64,000 bases of DNA, taken from NCBI GenBank assembly GCA_965226045.1, contig CBDDBU010000021.1:66706-130705 (forward strand). The letters run 5' to 3'. Positions 8,944 to 19,614 of this stretch are shown here, in pieces. Positions within the stretch are counted from its first letter, which is position 1; every line of letters starts with the position of its first letter. This stretch comes from CBDDBU01 sp965226045. Its GTDB lineage: Bacteria; Pseudomonadota; Alphaproteobacteria; VGEJ01. Position numbers and translations under genes: made by a program. The notes below the pieces were generated by a model. That model had not been told where the DNA came from. It made no database searches and was given only the letters and a program-made list of their open reading frames with translations.

Positions 8944-10215
8944 GTGACCGCCATGACGGCGCGGCTAGACACCCTCCCCAACGGCCTGCGCGTCGTCAGC
9001 GACGACATGCCGCATCTTGAGACGACCAGCATCGGCGTCTGGGTCGACACCGGCGCGCGGCATGAGGCGGTCGAGATCAACGGTCTCTCGCACTTGCTCG
9101 AGCACATGGCCTTCAAGGGCACCGAACGGCGCTCGGCGCAGGCCATCGCCGAGGAAATCGAGGCCGTCGGGGGGAGCCTCAACGCCTACACCTCCGCCGA
9201 GCACACGGCCTACTTCGCCCGCGTCCTCAAGGCCGACGTGCCGCTCGCCGTCGACATGCTGGCCGATATTCTTCAACACTCGACGTTCGAGGACGCTGAA
9301 CTCGAACGCGAGCGCGCGGTCGTCATTCAGGAGATTGGACAGACCCACGACACGCCCGACGACGTGATCTTCGATCATTTTCAGTTGGCCGCCTACCCGG
9401 ACCAGGCGCTAGGGCGGTCGATTCTCGGCACGGTCGAGCGCGTCGAAGGCTTCGACTCGGGGCAGCTTCGCGGCTACATGTCCGGCCACTACCAAGCCGA
9501 GCGCATGGTCGTGTGCGCGGCCGGCGCCGTGGATCACCGGCGGCTTGTCGACCTGGTCGGCGACGCCTTCGACGGACTTGCCGCGAGTCCTGGCACGCCA
9601 CCCGAACGGGCGCGCTACGACGGCGGGAGCTACCGCGAGCAGCGCGACCTTGAGCAAATCCACTTTCTTATCGGCTTTGATGGCTTCGCCTACGGCGACC
9701 CCGACTACTACGCGGCCCAGGTGTACTCGACGATCCTCGGCGGCGGCATGTCGTCGCGGCTCTTTCAGGAGGTGCGCGAGCGTCGCGGCCTCGCCTATTC
9801 CGTGTACAGTTTCGGATCCTCCTATGTCGACGGCGGCGTCTTTGGCGTTTATGCCGGCACCGGCGCCGCCGAGATCGAGACGCTGGTGCCGGTGGTCTGC
9901 GAAGAGGTCGGCAAGCTCGCGTCCAGTGTCAATGGCGACGAGGTGGTGCGGGCGCGCAACCAGCTCAAGGCGGGGCTCATGATGTCGTTGGAAAGCTCGA
10001 TGTCGCGCTGCGAACAGCTTGGCCGCCAGCTATTGATCTTCGGCCGCGCCATTCCGGTCGATGAGCTCGTCGCCCACATCGAGGCGGTCGACGCGGTCGC
10101 TGTCCAGCGGGTCGGCGCCCGGCTGACGACGACGGCGACCACTCCGGTGGTGGCGGCGCTGGGTCCGATCGACAAGCTCGAGCCCTACGAGCAGACGTGC
10201 GCGCGTTTCGGCTGA
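8944..10215 (+). CDS. M16 family zinc peptidase (processing-peptidase-like)
   Basis: The 423-residue protein has two M16 halves. The N-terminal half holds the inverted zinc motif HLLEH (H50, E53, H54), with the surrounding GLSHLLEHMAFKGTE; E130 in the HDTPDD region is a likely distal ligand. The C-terminal half contains GGGMSSRLFQEVRERRGLAYS, conserved in the mitochondrial processing peptidase beta-like group. GTG 8944 is preferred because GAGG lies five bases ahead; the in-frame ATG at 8953 is an alternative. It follows the M32 gene directly, forming a peptidase pair. The substrate is unknown. Confidence 0.93.
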   Translation: MTAMTARLDTLPNGLRVVSDDMPHLETTSIGVWVDTGARHEAVEINGLSHLLEHMAFKGTERRSAQAIAEEIEAVGGSLNAYTSAEHTAYFARVLKADVPLAVDMLADILQHSTFEDAELERERAVVIQEIGQTHDTPDDVIFDHFQLAAYPDQALGRSILGTVERVEGFDSGQLRGYMSGHYQAERMVVCAAGAVDHRRLVDLVGDAFDGLAASPGTPPERARYDGGSYREQRDLEQIHFLIGFDGFAYGDPDYYAAQVYSTILGGGMSSRLFQEVRERRGLAYSVYSFGSSYVDGGVFGVYAGTGAAEIETLVPVVCEEVGKLASSVNGDEVVRARNQLKAGLMMSLESSMSRCEQLGRQLLIFGRAIPVDELVAHIEAVDAVAVQRVGARLTTTATTPVVAALGPIDKLEPYEQTCARFG

Positions 10216-10224
10216 TGGCGGTGG

Positions 10225-10818
10225 ATGGTGACGTTCCTTCGCAATGTGGCGCCACCCTGGGCTAGTTGCGTCCTGGTTGGAGAGCGGGTGCGCTTGCGCG
10301 CGCCTCGGCCCGGCGACTGGGCCTCATGGGCCCAGGTGCGCGCCGAATCGCGTGAATTTTTGGTGCCGTGGGAGCCAACCTGGCCCGCCGACGCCCTGAC
10401 CCGCGCGGCCTTTCGGCGGCGGTTGCGTCGCTATCAACGCGACGCCCGCGAGGACAGCGGCTACGCCTTCTTCATCCTCGGACCATCCGATGAGGCCATT
10501 CTCGGCGGCATCACCCTCACCAATGTCCGCACGGGGGTGGCCCGGTCATGCGCGGTCGGCTACTGGATGGGCAAGCCCTACGCGCGCCAGGGCTACATGA
10601 CCGACGCGATACGCGCGCTCCTGCCCTTCGTGTTCGAGGACTTGCGACTGCATCGTCTCGAAGCGGCCTGCATTCCGACCAACATCGCCAGCCAGCAACT
10701 ACTGGGCCGCTGCGGTTTTCGCGAAGAAGGCCTGGCGCGGCAATACCTGCGCATCAACGGCGTGTGGGAGGACCACCTCTTGTTCGCGCTCCTCGACTCC
10801 GACCCGCGAGGCCGCTAG
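10225..10818 (+). CDS. RimJ/RimL-type GNAT N-acetyltransferase
   Basis: This is a 197-residue GNAT fold enzyme. It has the RimJ-group features: VRLRAPRPGDWASWA near the N-terminus, the acetyl-CoA loop region YWMGKPYARQGYMTDAIRAL, and the terminal RLEAACIPTNIASQQLLGRCGFREEG stretch, in which residues NIAS and GF are characteristic. RimJ acetylates the N-terminal alanine of ribosomal protein S5, but many homologues have other targets, so no symbol is given. It lies ten bases after the M16 gene, a pairing that recurs in Alphaproteobacteria. The stop codon sits inside a perfect 16-base palindrome at 10809-10824. Confidence 0.9.
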   Translation: MVTFLRNVAPPWASCVLVGERVRLRAPRPGDWASWAQVRAESREFLVPWEPTWPADALTRAAFRRRLRRYQRDAREDSGYAFFILGPSDEAILGGITLTNVRTGVARSCAVGYWMGKPYARQGYMTDAIRALLPFVFEDLRLHRLEAACIPTNIASQQLLGRCGFREEGLARQYLRINGVWEDHLLFALLDSDPRGR

Positions 10819-10838
10819 CGGCCTGTGGCCCGACTCTT

Positions 10839-10871
10839 CCACCCCGACCCTCCCCCATAGAGGGCGGGAGT
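10839..10871. repeat. Dispersed palindromic intergenic repeat, copy 1
   Basis: The sequence ACCCCGACCCTCCCCCAT followed by AGAGGGCGGGAG forms an imperfect hairpin. Almost the same 18-base left part recurs at 37759-37776 in another intergenic gap. Such CTCCCCC/GGGGGAG elements occur as dispersed intergenic palindromes in many Alphaproteobacteria. The function is not known; it may act in transcription termination between the convergent rimJ-like gene and algH. Confidence 0.5.
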
Positions 10872-10903
10872 AGGAAGAAGATAAAGCATAGGCCTGACGA
10901 TAC

Positions 10904-10947
10904 GCCTCCCTTTCCCCGGCGTGGGAGCGGGGCGGGGAAAGGGAGGC
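10904..10947. terminator. Perfect 15-bp stem hairpin between convergent genes
   Basis: The arms at 10904-10918 and 10933-10947 are perfect reverse complements (GCCTCCCTTTCCCCG), separated by a 14-base loop. The stem lies between the converging rimJ-like gene and algH, so it could terminate both transcripts. There is no T-tract on either side, so intrinsic termination is uncertain; it may instead be part of the intergenic repeat just before it. Confidence 0.5.
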
Positions 10948-10977
10948 TCCTCCCAGGTTGGGTGGGCGCTTGCGGCT

Positions 10978-11547
10978 TCAGGCGTGGCCGGCTTCGCCCG
11001 AGAGCATGGCCACGTCGAAGCCGATCTTCGACGCCGCCCGGTCCCATTTGGAGCCAATATCGGCGTCGAACAGGATCTGATCGTCGGCCGGCGCGTGGAG
11101 CCATCCGTTGGCGCGGATCTCATGCTCCAGTTGCCCCGGCGCCCAACCGGTGTAGCCGAGCGCGAGCAAGCCCTGGCGCGGGCCTTCGCCCTCCGCCACC
11201 GCTCGCAACATGTCCATCGAGGCGGTTAGCGCGACGTTGGCGCCGACGATCATCGTCGCTTTCTGGGTGAAGTCGGCGGTGTGCAGCACCAGCCCCCGAC
11301 TCTTCTCGACCGGTCCGCCCAAATGAACTCGGATTTCGTGTTGATCGCCTGCGGGCTCGATGCCGAGCTGGCCCAGGAGGTCCGGGAAGGTGATGTTCTC
11401 GGCGAGCTGATTGATCACCAGCCCCATCGCCCCGGAGGCCGAATGCGCGCACATGTAGATGACGGTACGTTCGAACCGGGGATCGCCCATGGTCGGCATG
11501 GCGATCAGAAACTGTCCTTCGAGATAGCCTTCGTCGTCTTTGTTCAT
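10978..11547 (-). CDS. YqgE/AlgH family protein (UPF0301)
   Basis: The 189-residue protein starts at ATG 11547, preceded by GAGGGC at good spacing; the reading 26 codons upstream has no family resemblance. Family hallmarks are GQFLIAMPTMGDPRFERTV at the N-terminus, YMCAHSASGAMGLVIN, and GGPVEKSRGLVLHT, followed by the GYTGWAPGQLEHEI segment. Structures of this family show a conserved surface groove but no enzyme activity has been settled; AlgH was once linked to alginate regulation in Pseudomonas. It is divergent from the DsbD-like gene, a pairing also seen in other Alphaproteobacteria. Confidence 0.93.
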   Translation of the reverse strand: MNKDDEGYLEGQFLIAMPTMGDPRFERTVIYMCAHSASGAMGLVINQLAENITFPDLLGQLGIEPAGDQHEIRVHLGGPVEKSRGLVLHTADFTQKATMIVGANVALTASMDMLRAVAEGEGPRQGLLALGYTGWAPGQLEHEIRANGWLHAPADDQILFDADIGSKWDRAASKIGFDVAMLSGEAGHA

Positions 11548-11580
11548 GATGCCCTCGCCCTTCGACCCGCATCGCAAGCC

Positions 11581-11617
11581 CCCCACCGGAGCCGCACCCA
11601 GCGCCGCTCCGGTGGGG
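11581..11617. promoter_or_regulatory. 12-bp inverted repeat in the algH / DsbD-like divergent region
   Basis: Arms at 11581-11592 and 11606-11617 are perfect complements (CCCCACCGGAGC / GCTCCGGTGGGG) with a 13-base loop. It lies 34 bases upstream of the algH-family start and 79 bases upstream of the opposite gene, so it could be an operator, a 5' leader hairpin or a terminator for an unseen transcript. Which of these applies cannot be read from the sequence. Confidence 0.45.
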
Positions 11618-11695
11618 CCTCTCACAATATTATGATCTGCCCTACCGCGAGAAAACCGTTAAATCTGCACCCAGTTCAGCGATGGATTTTGCACC

Positions 11696-12556
11696 ATGTT
11701 CCTGGTTAGCGCCGGCCGGCGTTTGGCGTTCTTATTAGCGGTGGCGTGTCCTCTGCTGGCGGCCGATGCCGCCAGCGCCGCGTCGTCGAGTTGGCACGAG
11801 GCCGCGTATTCGCAGGCGCGCCTGGTATCGACGGCCACGGCGATGGACGAGGCGACAACGATCACGCTGGGCCTGCACATACGGCTCGATCCGGGCTGGC
11901 ATACCTATTGGCGGTCGAGCGGCGTTGGTGGGATACCGCCCCGGCTCGACTGGTCGGGCTCGCGCAACCTGAGGGCGGTGGAGGTCGAATGGCCCGCGCC
12001 GCGGCGCTTCTCGCTGTATGGCAACGAGAACTATGGCTACGCCGACGAGGTGGTGCTGCCGATCACGGCGTTCGTCGAAAGAGCGCGAGAGCCGTTGGTC
12101 CTTCGTCTCCATCTTGACTACGCCGTGTGCGCCGACATGTGCGTTCCGATCGGCGCCGATCTGGCGCTCGACCTACCGGCCGGGCCGGCCGCCTCGACGG
12201 TTCATCAGGCGCTAGTGGCGGGCTACCGGGCGCGCGTCCCGCGCAACGGCGCGGTGCCGGGATTCACGATCGAGGCCGTGACGGCGAGCGCGGACGAGCC
12301 GCGCGGGATCGCCGTCGTGGTCCGGGCCGAGCCGCGTTTCGAGGCTCCCGATGTGTTCGTCGACGGCGTCCCCGATCTCGCCTTTGGCGCGCCGCGACGG
12401 CGGATATCGGAAGATGGCCGTGAAGCCCGGATGTGGCTCGAAGTGTACGGCGGCGACGCGGACACTCCCCTCGTCGGCCAAGCCCTGACCATCACCCTGG
12501 TCGATGGCGAGCGCCTGGTCGAGCGGACCTTGCGCATCGCCGAGCCGGCGCCCTGA
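11696..12556 (+). CDS. Exported DsbD N-terminal-domain-like protein
   Basis: The 286-residue protein has a signal peptide (about 1-28, ending SAA). The rest resembles the periplasmic N-terminal domain of disulfide reductase DsbD (DsbC/bDsbD corrector fold): GWHTYWRSSGVGGIPP early, and YAVCADMCVPIGADL, whose CxxxC cysteines (about 144 and 148) are the expected redox pair. The membrane and thioredoxin domains of full DsbD are absent, so this is a stand-alone form. Such proteins occur in Alphaproteobacteria next to YqgE, as here. A thiol-redox role in the periplasm is inferred. Confidence 0.85.
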   Translation: MFLVSAGRRLAFLLAVACPLLAADAASAASSSWHEAAYSQARLVSTATAMDEATTITLGLHIRLDPGWHTYWRSSGVGGIPPRLDWSGSRNLRAVEVEWPAPRRFSLYGNENYGYADEVVLPITAFVERAREPLVLRLHLDYAVCADMCVPIGADLALDLPAGPAASTVHQALVAGYRARVPRNGAVPGFTIEAVTASADEPRGIAVVVRAEPRFEAPDVFVDGVPDLAFGAPRRRISEDGREARMWLEVYGGDADTPLVGQALTITLVDGERLVERTLRIAEPAP

Positions 12557-12585
12557 GTCGTGGGTGCGGCCACAAGCGATGGTGG

Positions 12586-12954
12586 CTACTTGCAGCGGAG
12601 GTCGAGCGATCCCAGCGCGCTGCCGGTATCGGGCACCTCCTGATCCTTGAGAAGGACGCCGAGCGATTTGTTCAGGGCGGCCTCGTCGAATATCTCGAGC
12701 CAATCAGCGCCGTGGCCGACCTTGACGCTCTGGATCCGGTCGGTCCAGTCCTGACCGTTGATATCGCCGAGATCGTGCAGCTTGGCGATGCCGCAAATCC
12801 GGGTGTGCTCGCCGCCCAAGCCTTTGTCGCTGAACACATCGACGTAACAATCCGCGCTATCGCACGCCGGTCCGGTGCCGTGATCGGCCGAGGCTCCGGT
12901 TGAACCCAAGGCGACGGCGAGTACGGTGGCGATGGCGCTCAGTCTTGATTTCAT
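12586..12954 (-). CDS. Small secreted protein, beta/gamma-crystallin-like
   Basis: A 122-residue product with a clear signal peptide (about 1-23, ASA-DHG) and four or more cysteines in the mature part. The segment CYVDVFSDKGLGGEHTRICG resembles the first strand pair of a crystallin Greek-key motif (aromatic, then FxDxxxGG). The later QDWTDRIQSVKVGHGADWLE matches the D/N-x-x-S-S-type calcium-binding stretch of microbial beta/gamma-crystallins. The family call is by motif only. It ends 30 bases from the convergent DsbD-like gene. The role is unknown; calcium binding at the cell surface is a guess from the fold. Confidence 0.6.
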   Translation of the reverse strand: MKSRLSAIATVLAVALGSTGASADHGTGPACDSADCYVDVFSDKGLGGEHTRICGIAKLHDLGDINGQDWTDRIQSVKVGHGADWLEIFDEAALNKSLGVLLKDQEVPDTGSALGSLDLRCK

Positions 12955-13064
12955 GGTCAGATTACTCCGTCGACGGTATTCTCGAAGGAACCGAATTTAG
13001 CATGATACCGGGCCGGAACGAAGGCGGGGTGCGGCGAGCGCTCGTGGGGCATGGCCCGCCCCGG

Positions 13065-13092
13065 TTGACTCGGATCGGGCCGCCGCTATCAT
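13065..13092 (+). promoter_or_regulatory. Sigma-70-type promoter of the gcv leader
   Basis: TTGACT (13065-13070) and TATCAT (13087-13092) are separated by 16 bases, a good match to the housekeeping consensus. Transcription would begin near 13099 and run directly into the glycine riboswitch. Between the upstream secreted-protein gene and this site no other feature was recognised. Confidence 0.7.
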
Positions 13093-13129
13093 CTCTTGAT
13101 CGGACCGGTGGTTCGACCATACAGACGAT

Positions 13130-13326
13130 CCCTGCGGGAGAGACCGGGTCGTGACGACTCGGCGCCGAAGGAGCAACCGCCCCGGAAACTCTCAGGCGAA
13201 CGGACCGTAGGGGGATGAGGCTCTGGAAAGCAGGTGCGCCAGGGCGCACCTCACCGAAGGGGTAAACCGCGCGAGGCCAGTCGGGCTTTGACGGTGACTC
13301 TCTCAGGTTCTCGGACAGAGGGGGCG
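13130..13326 (+). promoter_or_regulatory. Tandem glycine riboswitch
   Basis: Two consecutive aptamers are readable. The first runs from GCGGGAGAGACC through GGCGCCGAAGGAGCAACC to AAACTCTCAGGCGAACGGACCG (about 13134-13207). The second runs from CTCTGGAAAGCAG through CACCGAAGGGGTAAACC to GACTCTCTCAGGTTCTCGGACAGAGG (about 13221-13322). The conserved glycine-aptamer blocks GCCGAAGGAGCAA and CTCTCAGG each appear in both halves. A short linker joins them, as in known tandem glycine riboswitches. The element sits about 55 bases before gcvT, where glycine binding normally turns on expression of the cleavage system. No obvious intrinsic terminator follows, so control could be on translation. Confidence 0.95.
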
Positions 13327-13381
13327 GCCGCTGATCTTGGGATTGGCGGCGTCCAGCCTTCTGTGAACCGTGGGAGATGAC

Positions 13382-14518
13382 GTGAGCCCGCCTGCCGATC
13401 CGCCCGCCGAGCGCGCGCCCGAGGCCGCGCAGCACACGCCCCTGTTCGATCTCCACGTCGAGCTCGGCGCGAAGATGGTAGCGTTCGCCGGATACGACAT
13501 GCCCATCAACTACCCATTGGGCGTCCTTGGTGAGCACAACCACACGCGCGCCAAGGCGGGACTGTTCGATGTGTCGCACATGGGCCAGATCCGGTTGTGG
13601 GGCGATGACGTGGGCGCGGCGATAGAGACGCTGGTGCCGGCCGACATCCAGGGCTTGGCGCCGGCTCACATGCGCTACACCATGTTCACCAACGAGGCCG
13701 GGGGCGTCCTCGATGACCTGATCGTCACGCGCCAGGCCGATCACCTATTCGTGGTGGTCAACGCGGCCTGCAAGGACAACGATATCGTCTATCTGGGCGA
13801 ACATTTGCCCGGGCGCTGCGAGGTCGAAGTGCTCGACGACAGGGCGCTGGTGGCCCTCCAGGGACCGGCCGCCGCGACCGTGATGGCGCGGCACGCGCCG
13901 GCGGCGGCGCTGGGCTTCATGTCGGCGGCGCCGATGGCGTTTGATGACATCGCGGACGCGGCGATCTCACGCTCGGGTTACACCGGCGAGGACGGCTTCG
14001 AAATCTCGGTTCCCGCCGCATGCGCCGAGGCGGTATGCCGTGCGCTGCTGGCCGAGCCCGAGGTCGAGGCGATCGGCCTGGGCGCGCGCGATTCGCTCCG
14101 GCTCGAGGCCGGACTTTGCCTCTATGGCCATGACCTCGATGAGAGCACGACGCCGATCGAGGCGCGGCTTGGCTGGACCATCGGCAAGCGCCGTCGGGCC
14201 GAGGGCGGGTTCCCCGGCGATAGCGTCATCCTAGGCCAGCTCGCCCACGGCGCGCCGCGCCGGCGGATCGGAATCCGACCCGACGACCGGGCGCCGGCGC
14301 GCGAGGGCGTCGATATCCTCGGCGAGGGCGGGGCCCGCGTGGGGGCGATCACCAGCGGCGGCTATGGTCCCTCGGCCGGCGGCCCGGTCGCGATGGGCTA
14401 TGTCGAAACGGCGAGCGCGGCGGCCGACACCGCGCTCACCCTCATGGTGCGGGGCAAGGCGCGGGCGGCGCGCGTGGTCGGCCTGCCCTTCGTTCCGCAC
14501 CGCTACGCCAACCAATGA
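13382..14518 (+). CDS. gcvT: Glycine cleavage system aminomethyltransferase (T protein)
   Basis: GcvT transfers the methylene group from the lipoyl arm of GcvH to tetrahydrofolate, releasing ammonia. The 378-residue protein shows the N-terminal TPLFDLHVELGAKMVAFAGYDMPINY motif region (start TPLF, end MPI), FDVSHMGQI, RYTMFTNEAGGVLDDLIV, SRSGYTGEDGFEI and the LGARDSLRLEAGLCLYGHDLD stretch; D in ARDSLR is the folate-site aspartate region. GTG 13382 is chosen because GGGAG lies five bases ahead; GTG 13370 is an in-frame alternative. First gene of the riboswitch-controlled gcvTHP operon. Confidence 0.95.
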   Translation: MSPPADPPAERAPEAAQHTPLFDLHVELGAKMVAFAGYDMPINYPLGVLGEHNHTRAKAGLFDVSHMGQIRLWGDDVGAAIETLVPADIQGLAPAHMRYTMFTNEAGGVLDDLIVTRQADHLFVVVNAACKDNDIVYLGEHLPGRCEVEVLDDRALVALQGPAAATVMARHAPAAALGFMSAAPMAFDDIADAAISRSGYTGEDGFEISVPAACAEAVCRALLAEPEVEAIGLGARDSLRLEAGLCLYGHDLDESTTPIEARLGWTIGKRRRAEGGFPGDSVILGQLAHGAPRRRIGIRPDDRAPAREGVDILGEGGARVGAITSGGYGPSAGGPVAMGYVETASAAADTALTLMVRGKARAARVVGLPFVPHRYANQ

Positions 14519-14534
14519 ACCAGCCGGGGTGTCC

Positions 14535-14912
14535 ATGGCCGAGATCAAGTACAGCGACGAGCACGAGTGGATCGAGGTCGATGGCGACATGGGTACGGTG
14601 GGCATCACCGAATATGCTCAGCAGCAGCTCGGGGACGTGGTCTACGTCGAGTTACCGGAGGTCGGGACCGTGGTGGCCAGGGGCGGCGAGGTCGCGGTGG
14701 TCGAATCGGTCAAGGCGGCGAGCGAGCTTTACGCGCCCGTGAGCGGCGAGGTCGTGGAGACCAACGAGGCCTTGGAGGCCAACCCGGCGCTGGTCAACGA
14801 GAGCGCGATGGACGAGGGCTGGTTCATGAAAATCAAGTTGGCCGACCCCTCGGAGCTCGACGACCTGCTCGACGCCGATGCCTATGGGAAGTTCGTCGCG
14901 GGCTTGGACTGA
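14535..14912 (+). CDS. gcvH: Glycine cleavage system H protein
   Basis: GcvH is the lipoyl carrier that shuttles the aminomethyl group between P, T and L proteins. The 125-residue product has the expected size, starts MAEIKYSDEHEW and carries the lipoylation site at K60 in VESVKAASELYAPVSGEV. The C-terminal GWFMKIKLADPSELDDLLDA is also typical. It begins 16 bases after gcvT in the operon order T-H-P. The lipoamide dehydrogenase (L protein) is shared with other complexes and is not here. Confidence 0.97.
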   Translation: MAEIKYSDEHEWIEVDGDMGTVGITEYAQQQLGDVVYVELPEVGTVVARGGEVAVVESVKAASELYAPVSGEVVETNEALEANPALVNESAMDEGWFMKIKLADPSELDDLLDADAYGKFVAGLD

Positions 14913-14957
14913 ATTGAGCGCCGCGGGGCCGACAACAAGCTGATTGAGAGTGATGAC

Positions 14958-17870
<2,913 letters not shown>

Positions 17871-17970
17871 AGCAACAAAGCAATCTGGCTAGAAACCGAT
17901 CAACTGTGACAACCGTACGCTTCTCCGTGCGGCCGCCGTGCCCATATACGGGACCAAGGAGGAGTGCAGG

Positions 17971-18222
17971 ATGACCCCCTATGTCTTGTTCAGTCGGTGC
18001 GATCGCTGGCGTGGGCGCGATGGCCCGGTTCTGAGCTGCGTGGTCTTTCACGGCCGGCGTAGAATCGGCACCATCGAGGGGCGCGAACGCCTTGGCCGCA
18101 TGCTCTACACGCCGCGTCTTGGGGACCTCCAGTTTCCCAGCTACGAGCTGCTGATGGATGCCAAGGAAGCCGTCCGCGCCGCGCTCTGCCATAACCAACG
18201 CCGCGCGCCGCTCGCCGCCTGA
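17971..18222 (+). CDS. Hypothetical protein, 83 aa
   Basis: A short ORF with an excellent ribosome-binding site (AAGGAGGAG, 6 bases before ATG 17971), which supports it as real. The product is basic (many Arg), with no membrane segment or signal peptide, and contains CDRWRGRDGPVLSCVVFHGR and a C-terminal ELLMDAKEAVRAAL helix. I do not recognise the family. A GTG 33 bases upstream is in frame but would skip the ribosome-binding site. It lies downstream of gcvP but has its own spacer. Confidence 0.6.
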   Translation: MTPYVLFSRCDRWRGRDGPVLSCVVFHGRRRIGTIEGRERLGRMLYTPRLGDLQFPSYELLMDAKEAVRAALCHNQRRAPLAA

Positions 18223-18300
18223 GAGCAACTCTGGCCCGACTCGACCGGCTCGGCCCGCCCGCCTATCATCGGCCTGTTTGGCAAGCCGAGGGGCGCTCCC

Positions 18301-18693
18301 ATGACCACCCGTGGCGACCACATAGTGACGCCGGTGCCAGAGCTGTTCGTTGACGGTATCGGCGGTGTCGTGTTCACCAACGGCACCGTCCGCATCGAAC
18401 TTGTGTGCGCCTCGCCATTCGACTCACCGACGCCCAATGCGGGCGAACCGCCCATGCTGCCGCGCCAGAGACTGATCCTGCCGCTTGACGGCTTTCTGCG
18501 TTCGTTTCGCGTCATGCAAAACCTCGTGAACAAACTAGCTCAGGAGGGTGTTGTCAGGCGCACCGATCCCGGCGCCCCCGCCGATCCCGGTGCGGCGCCC
18601 CCAGTGGCGCCAGGTCCAGCTCCAGCGCAAGTTCCAGCGCCAGGTCCGATGCCGATTCCAGCGCCGGTCGAGGGGTCGTCCGGGGACACCTAG
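18301..18693 (+). CDS. Hypothetical protein with Pro/Ala-rich tail, 130 aa
   Basis: The first ~85 residues form a compact segment (HIVTPVPELFVDGIGGVVFTNG, then MLPRQRLILPLDGFLRSFRV) and the last ~45 are low-complexity Pro/Ala/Gly. The folded part resembles small uncharacterised alphaproteobacterial proteins with a 'FVDGIGGVVFTNGTVR' beta-hairpin, but I cannot name a family. No signal peptide or membrane span. It ends ten bases before the ispE start, so the two may be co-transcribed. The tail is GC-rich and could vary in length. Confidence 0.55.
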   Translation: MTTRGDHIVTPVPELFVDGIGGVVFTNGTVRIELVCASPFDSPTPNAGEPPMLPRQRLILPLDGFLRSFRVMQNLVNKLAQEGVVRRTDPGAPADPGAAPPVAPGPAPAQVPAPGPMPIPAPVEGSSGDT

Positions 18694-18703
18694 GCATCGC
18701 CGC

Positions 18704-19582
18704 GTGCGCCAGTCATCGGCGGCTCTCCGGCGGTTCGCGCCGGCCAAGGTCAACCTGTATTTGCACGTGCTCGGGCGCCGCGCCGACGCTTACCACGACC
18801 TCGACAGCTTGGTGGTTGGGCTCGATATTGGCGACCAGCTCACCATCGCGCCGGCGGCGGACCTGCGATTGCAGGTGAGCGGGCCGTTCGCGGCCAACCT
18901 GGGACCCGCGCACGGTAACCTCGTCATGGCGGCGGCGCGCGGCCTTCGCGCCGTCTGCGACACGAAATTGGGGGCGGCTATCCACCTCGAGAAGCGGCTG
19001 CCGGTAGCGGCCGGCCTAGGCGGCGGATCGGCGGACGCGGCGGCGGCGCTGAGCGGCCTTATGGCGTTGTGGGACCGCCAGCCCGAGCCCGCCGCGCTCG
19101 ATCGGCTCGCGCGGTCCCTGGGCGCGGACGTGCCGGTATGCTTGTTTGGCGCGCCGGCCGTCGTCGGCGGGATCGGCGAGCGCATCACGCCGACACCTTC
19201 GCCGCCGAACCTGCATGTGGTGCTGGCGTGGCCTGCCCTGGCGCTCGCCACCGCCGATGTATTCGCGGCCCATCGCGCGACCGGCGAGACCGACCCGATC
19301 CCGAGCCGCGCCTACGCGGACATCGCCGGCTTCGTGGCCGAACTCAGCCATCGCCGCAACGATCTGGAGCCGACCGCGCGCGCCTTGTGTCCGGCGATCG
19401 ACGATGCGCTGGCGCTGCTCGCCGCCGCCGAGGGCTGCGTTCTCGCGCGAATGAGCGGCAGCGGCGCCTGCTGTTTCGGTCTCTTCGCGTCAACCGAGAC
19501 GGCGGCGGCGGCGGCCCTACGTATCGGGGCGCTCCGATCGGAGTGGTGGGTGGTGGCCGCCCGCTTGCTGGGCGAGTCTTGA
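18704..19582 (+). CDS. ispE: 4-diphosphocytidyl-2-C-methyl-D-erythritol kinase
   Basis: IspE phosphorylates CDP-methylerythritol in the MEP pathway to isoprenoids. The protein is a GHMP kinase of about 292 residues. APAKVNLYLHVLGRRADAYHDL at the N-terminus and the ATP loop PVAAGLGGGSADAAAALSGL are clear; ARMSGSGACCFGLF is the third GHMP motif. No ATG is available near the expected N-terminus; GTG 18704 gives the normal ten-residue lead, and the long in-frame extension upstream is antisense-like low-complexity sequence. Its TGA abuts the next gene. Confidence 0.93.
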   Translation: MRQSSAALRRFAPAKVNLYLHVLGRRADAYHDLDSLVVGLDIGDQLTIAPAADLRLQVSGPFAANLGPAHGNLVMAAARGLRAVCDTKLGAAIHLEKRLPVAAGLGGGSADAAAALSGLMALWDRQPEPAALDRLARSLGADVPVCLFGAPAVVGGIGERITPTPSPPNLHVVLAWPALALATADVFAAHRATGETDPIPSRAYADIAGFVAELSHRRNDLEPTARALCPAIDDALALLAAAEGCVLARMSGSGACCFGLFASTETAAAAALRIGALRSEWWVVAARLLGES

Positions 19583-19614
19583 CCAGCCTCGCGCTGCCTG
19601 GTGTGTTGCGCCTT

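Noticed and set aside
10839..10977. Possible small protein genes in the rimJ-like / algH gap
   Set aside because: Frames arise from the palindromic repeat and hairpin; no ribosome-binding site and no family.
19069..19614. N-terminal extension of the lipoprotein hydrolase through ispE
   Set aside because: It overlaps ispE in another frame and would bury the lipobox signal peptide.
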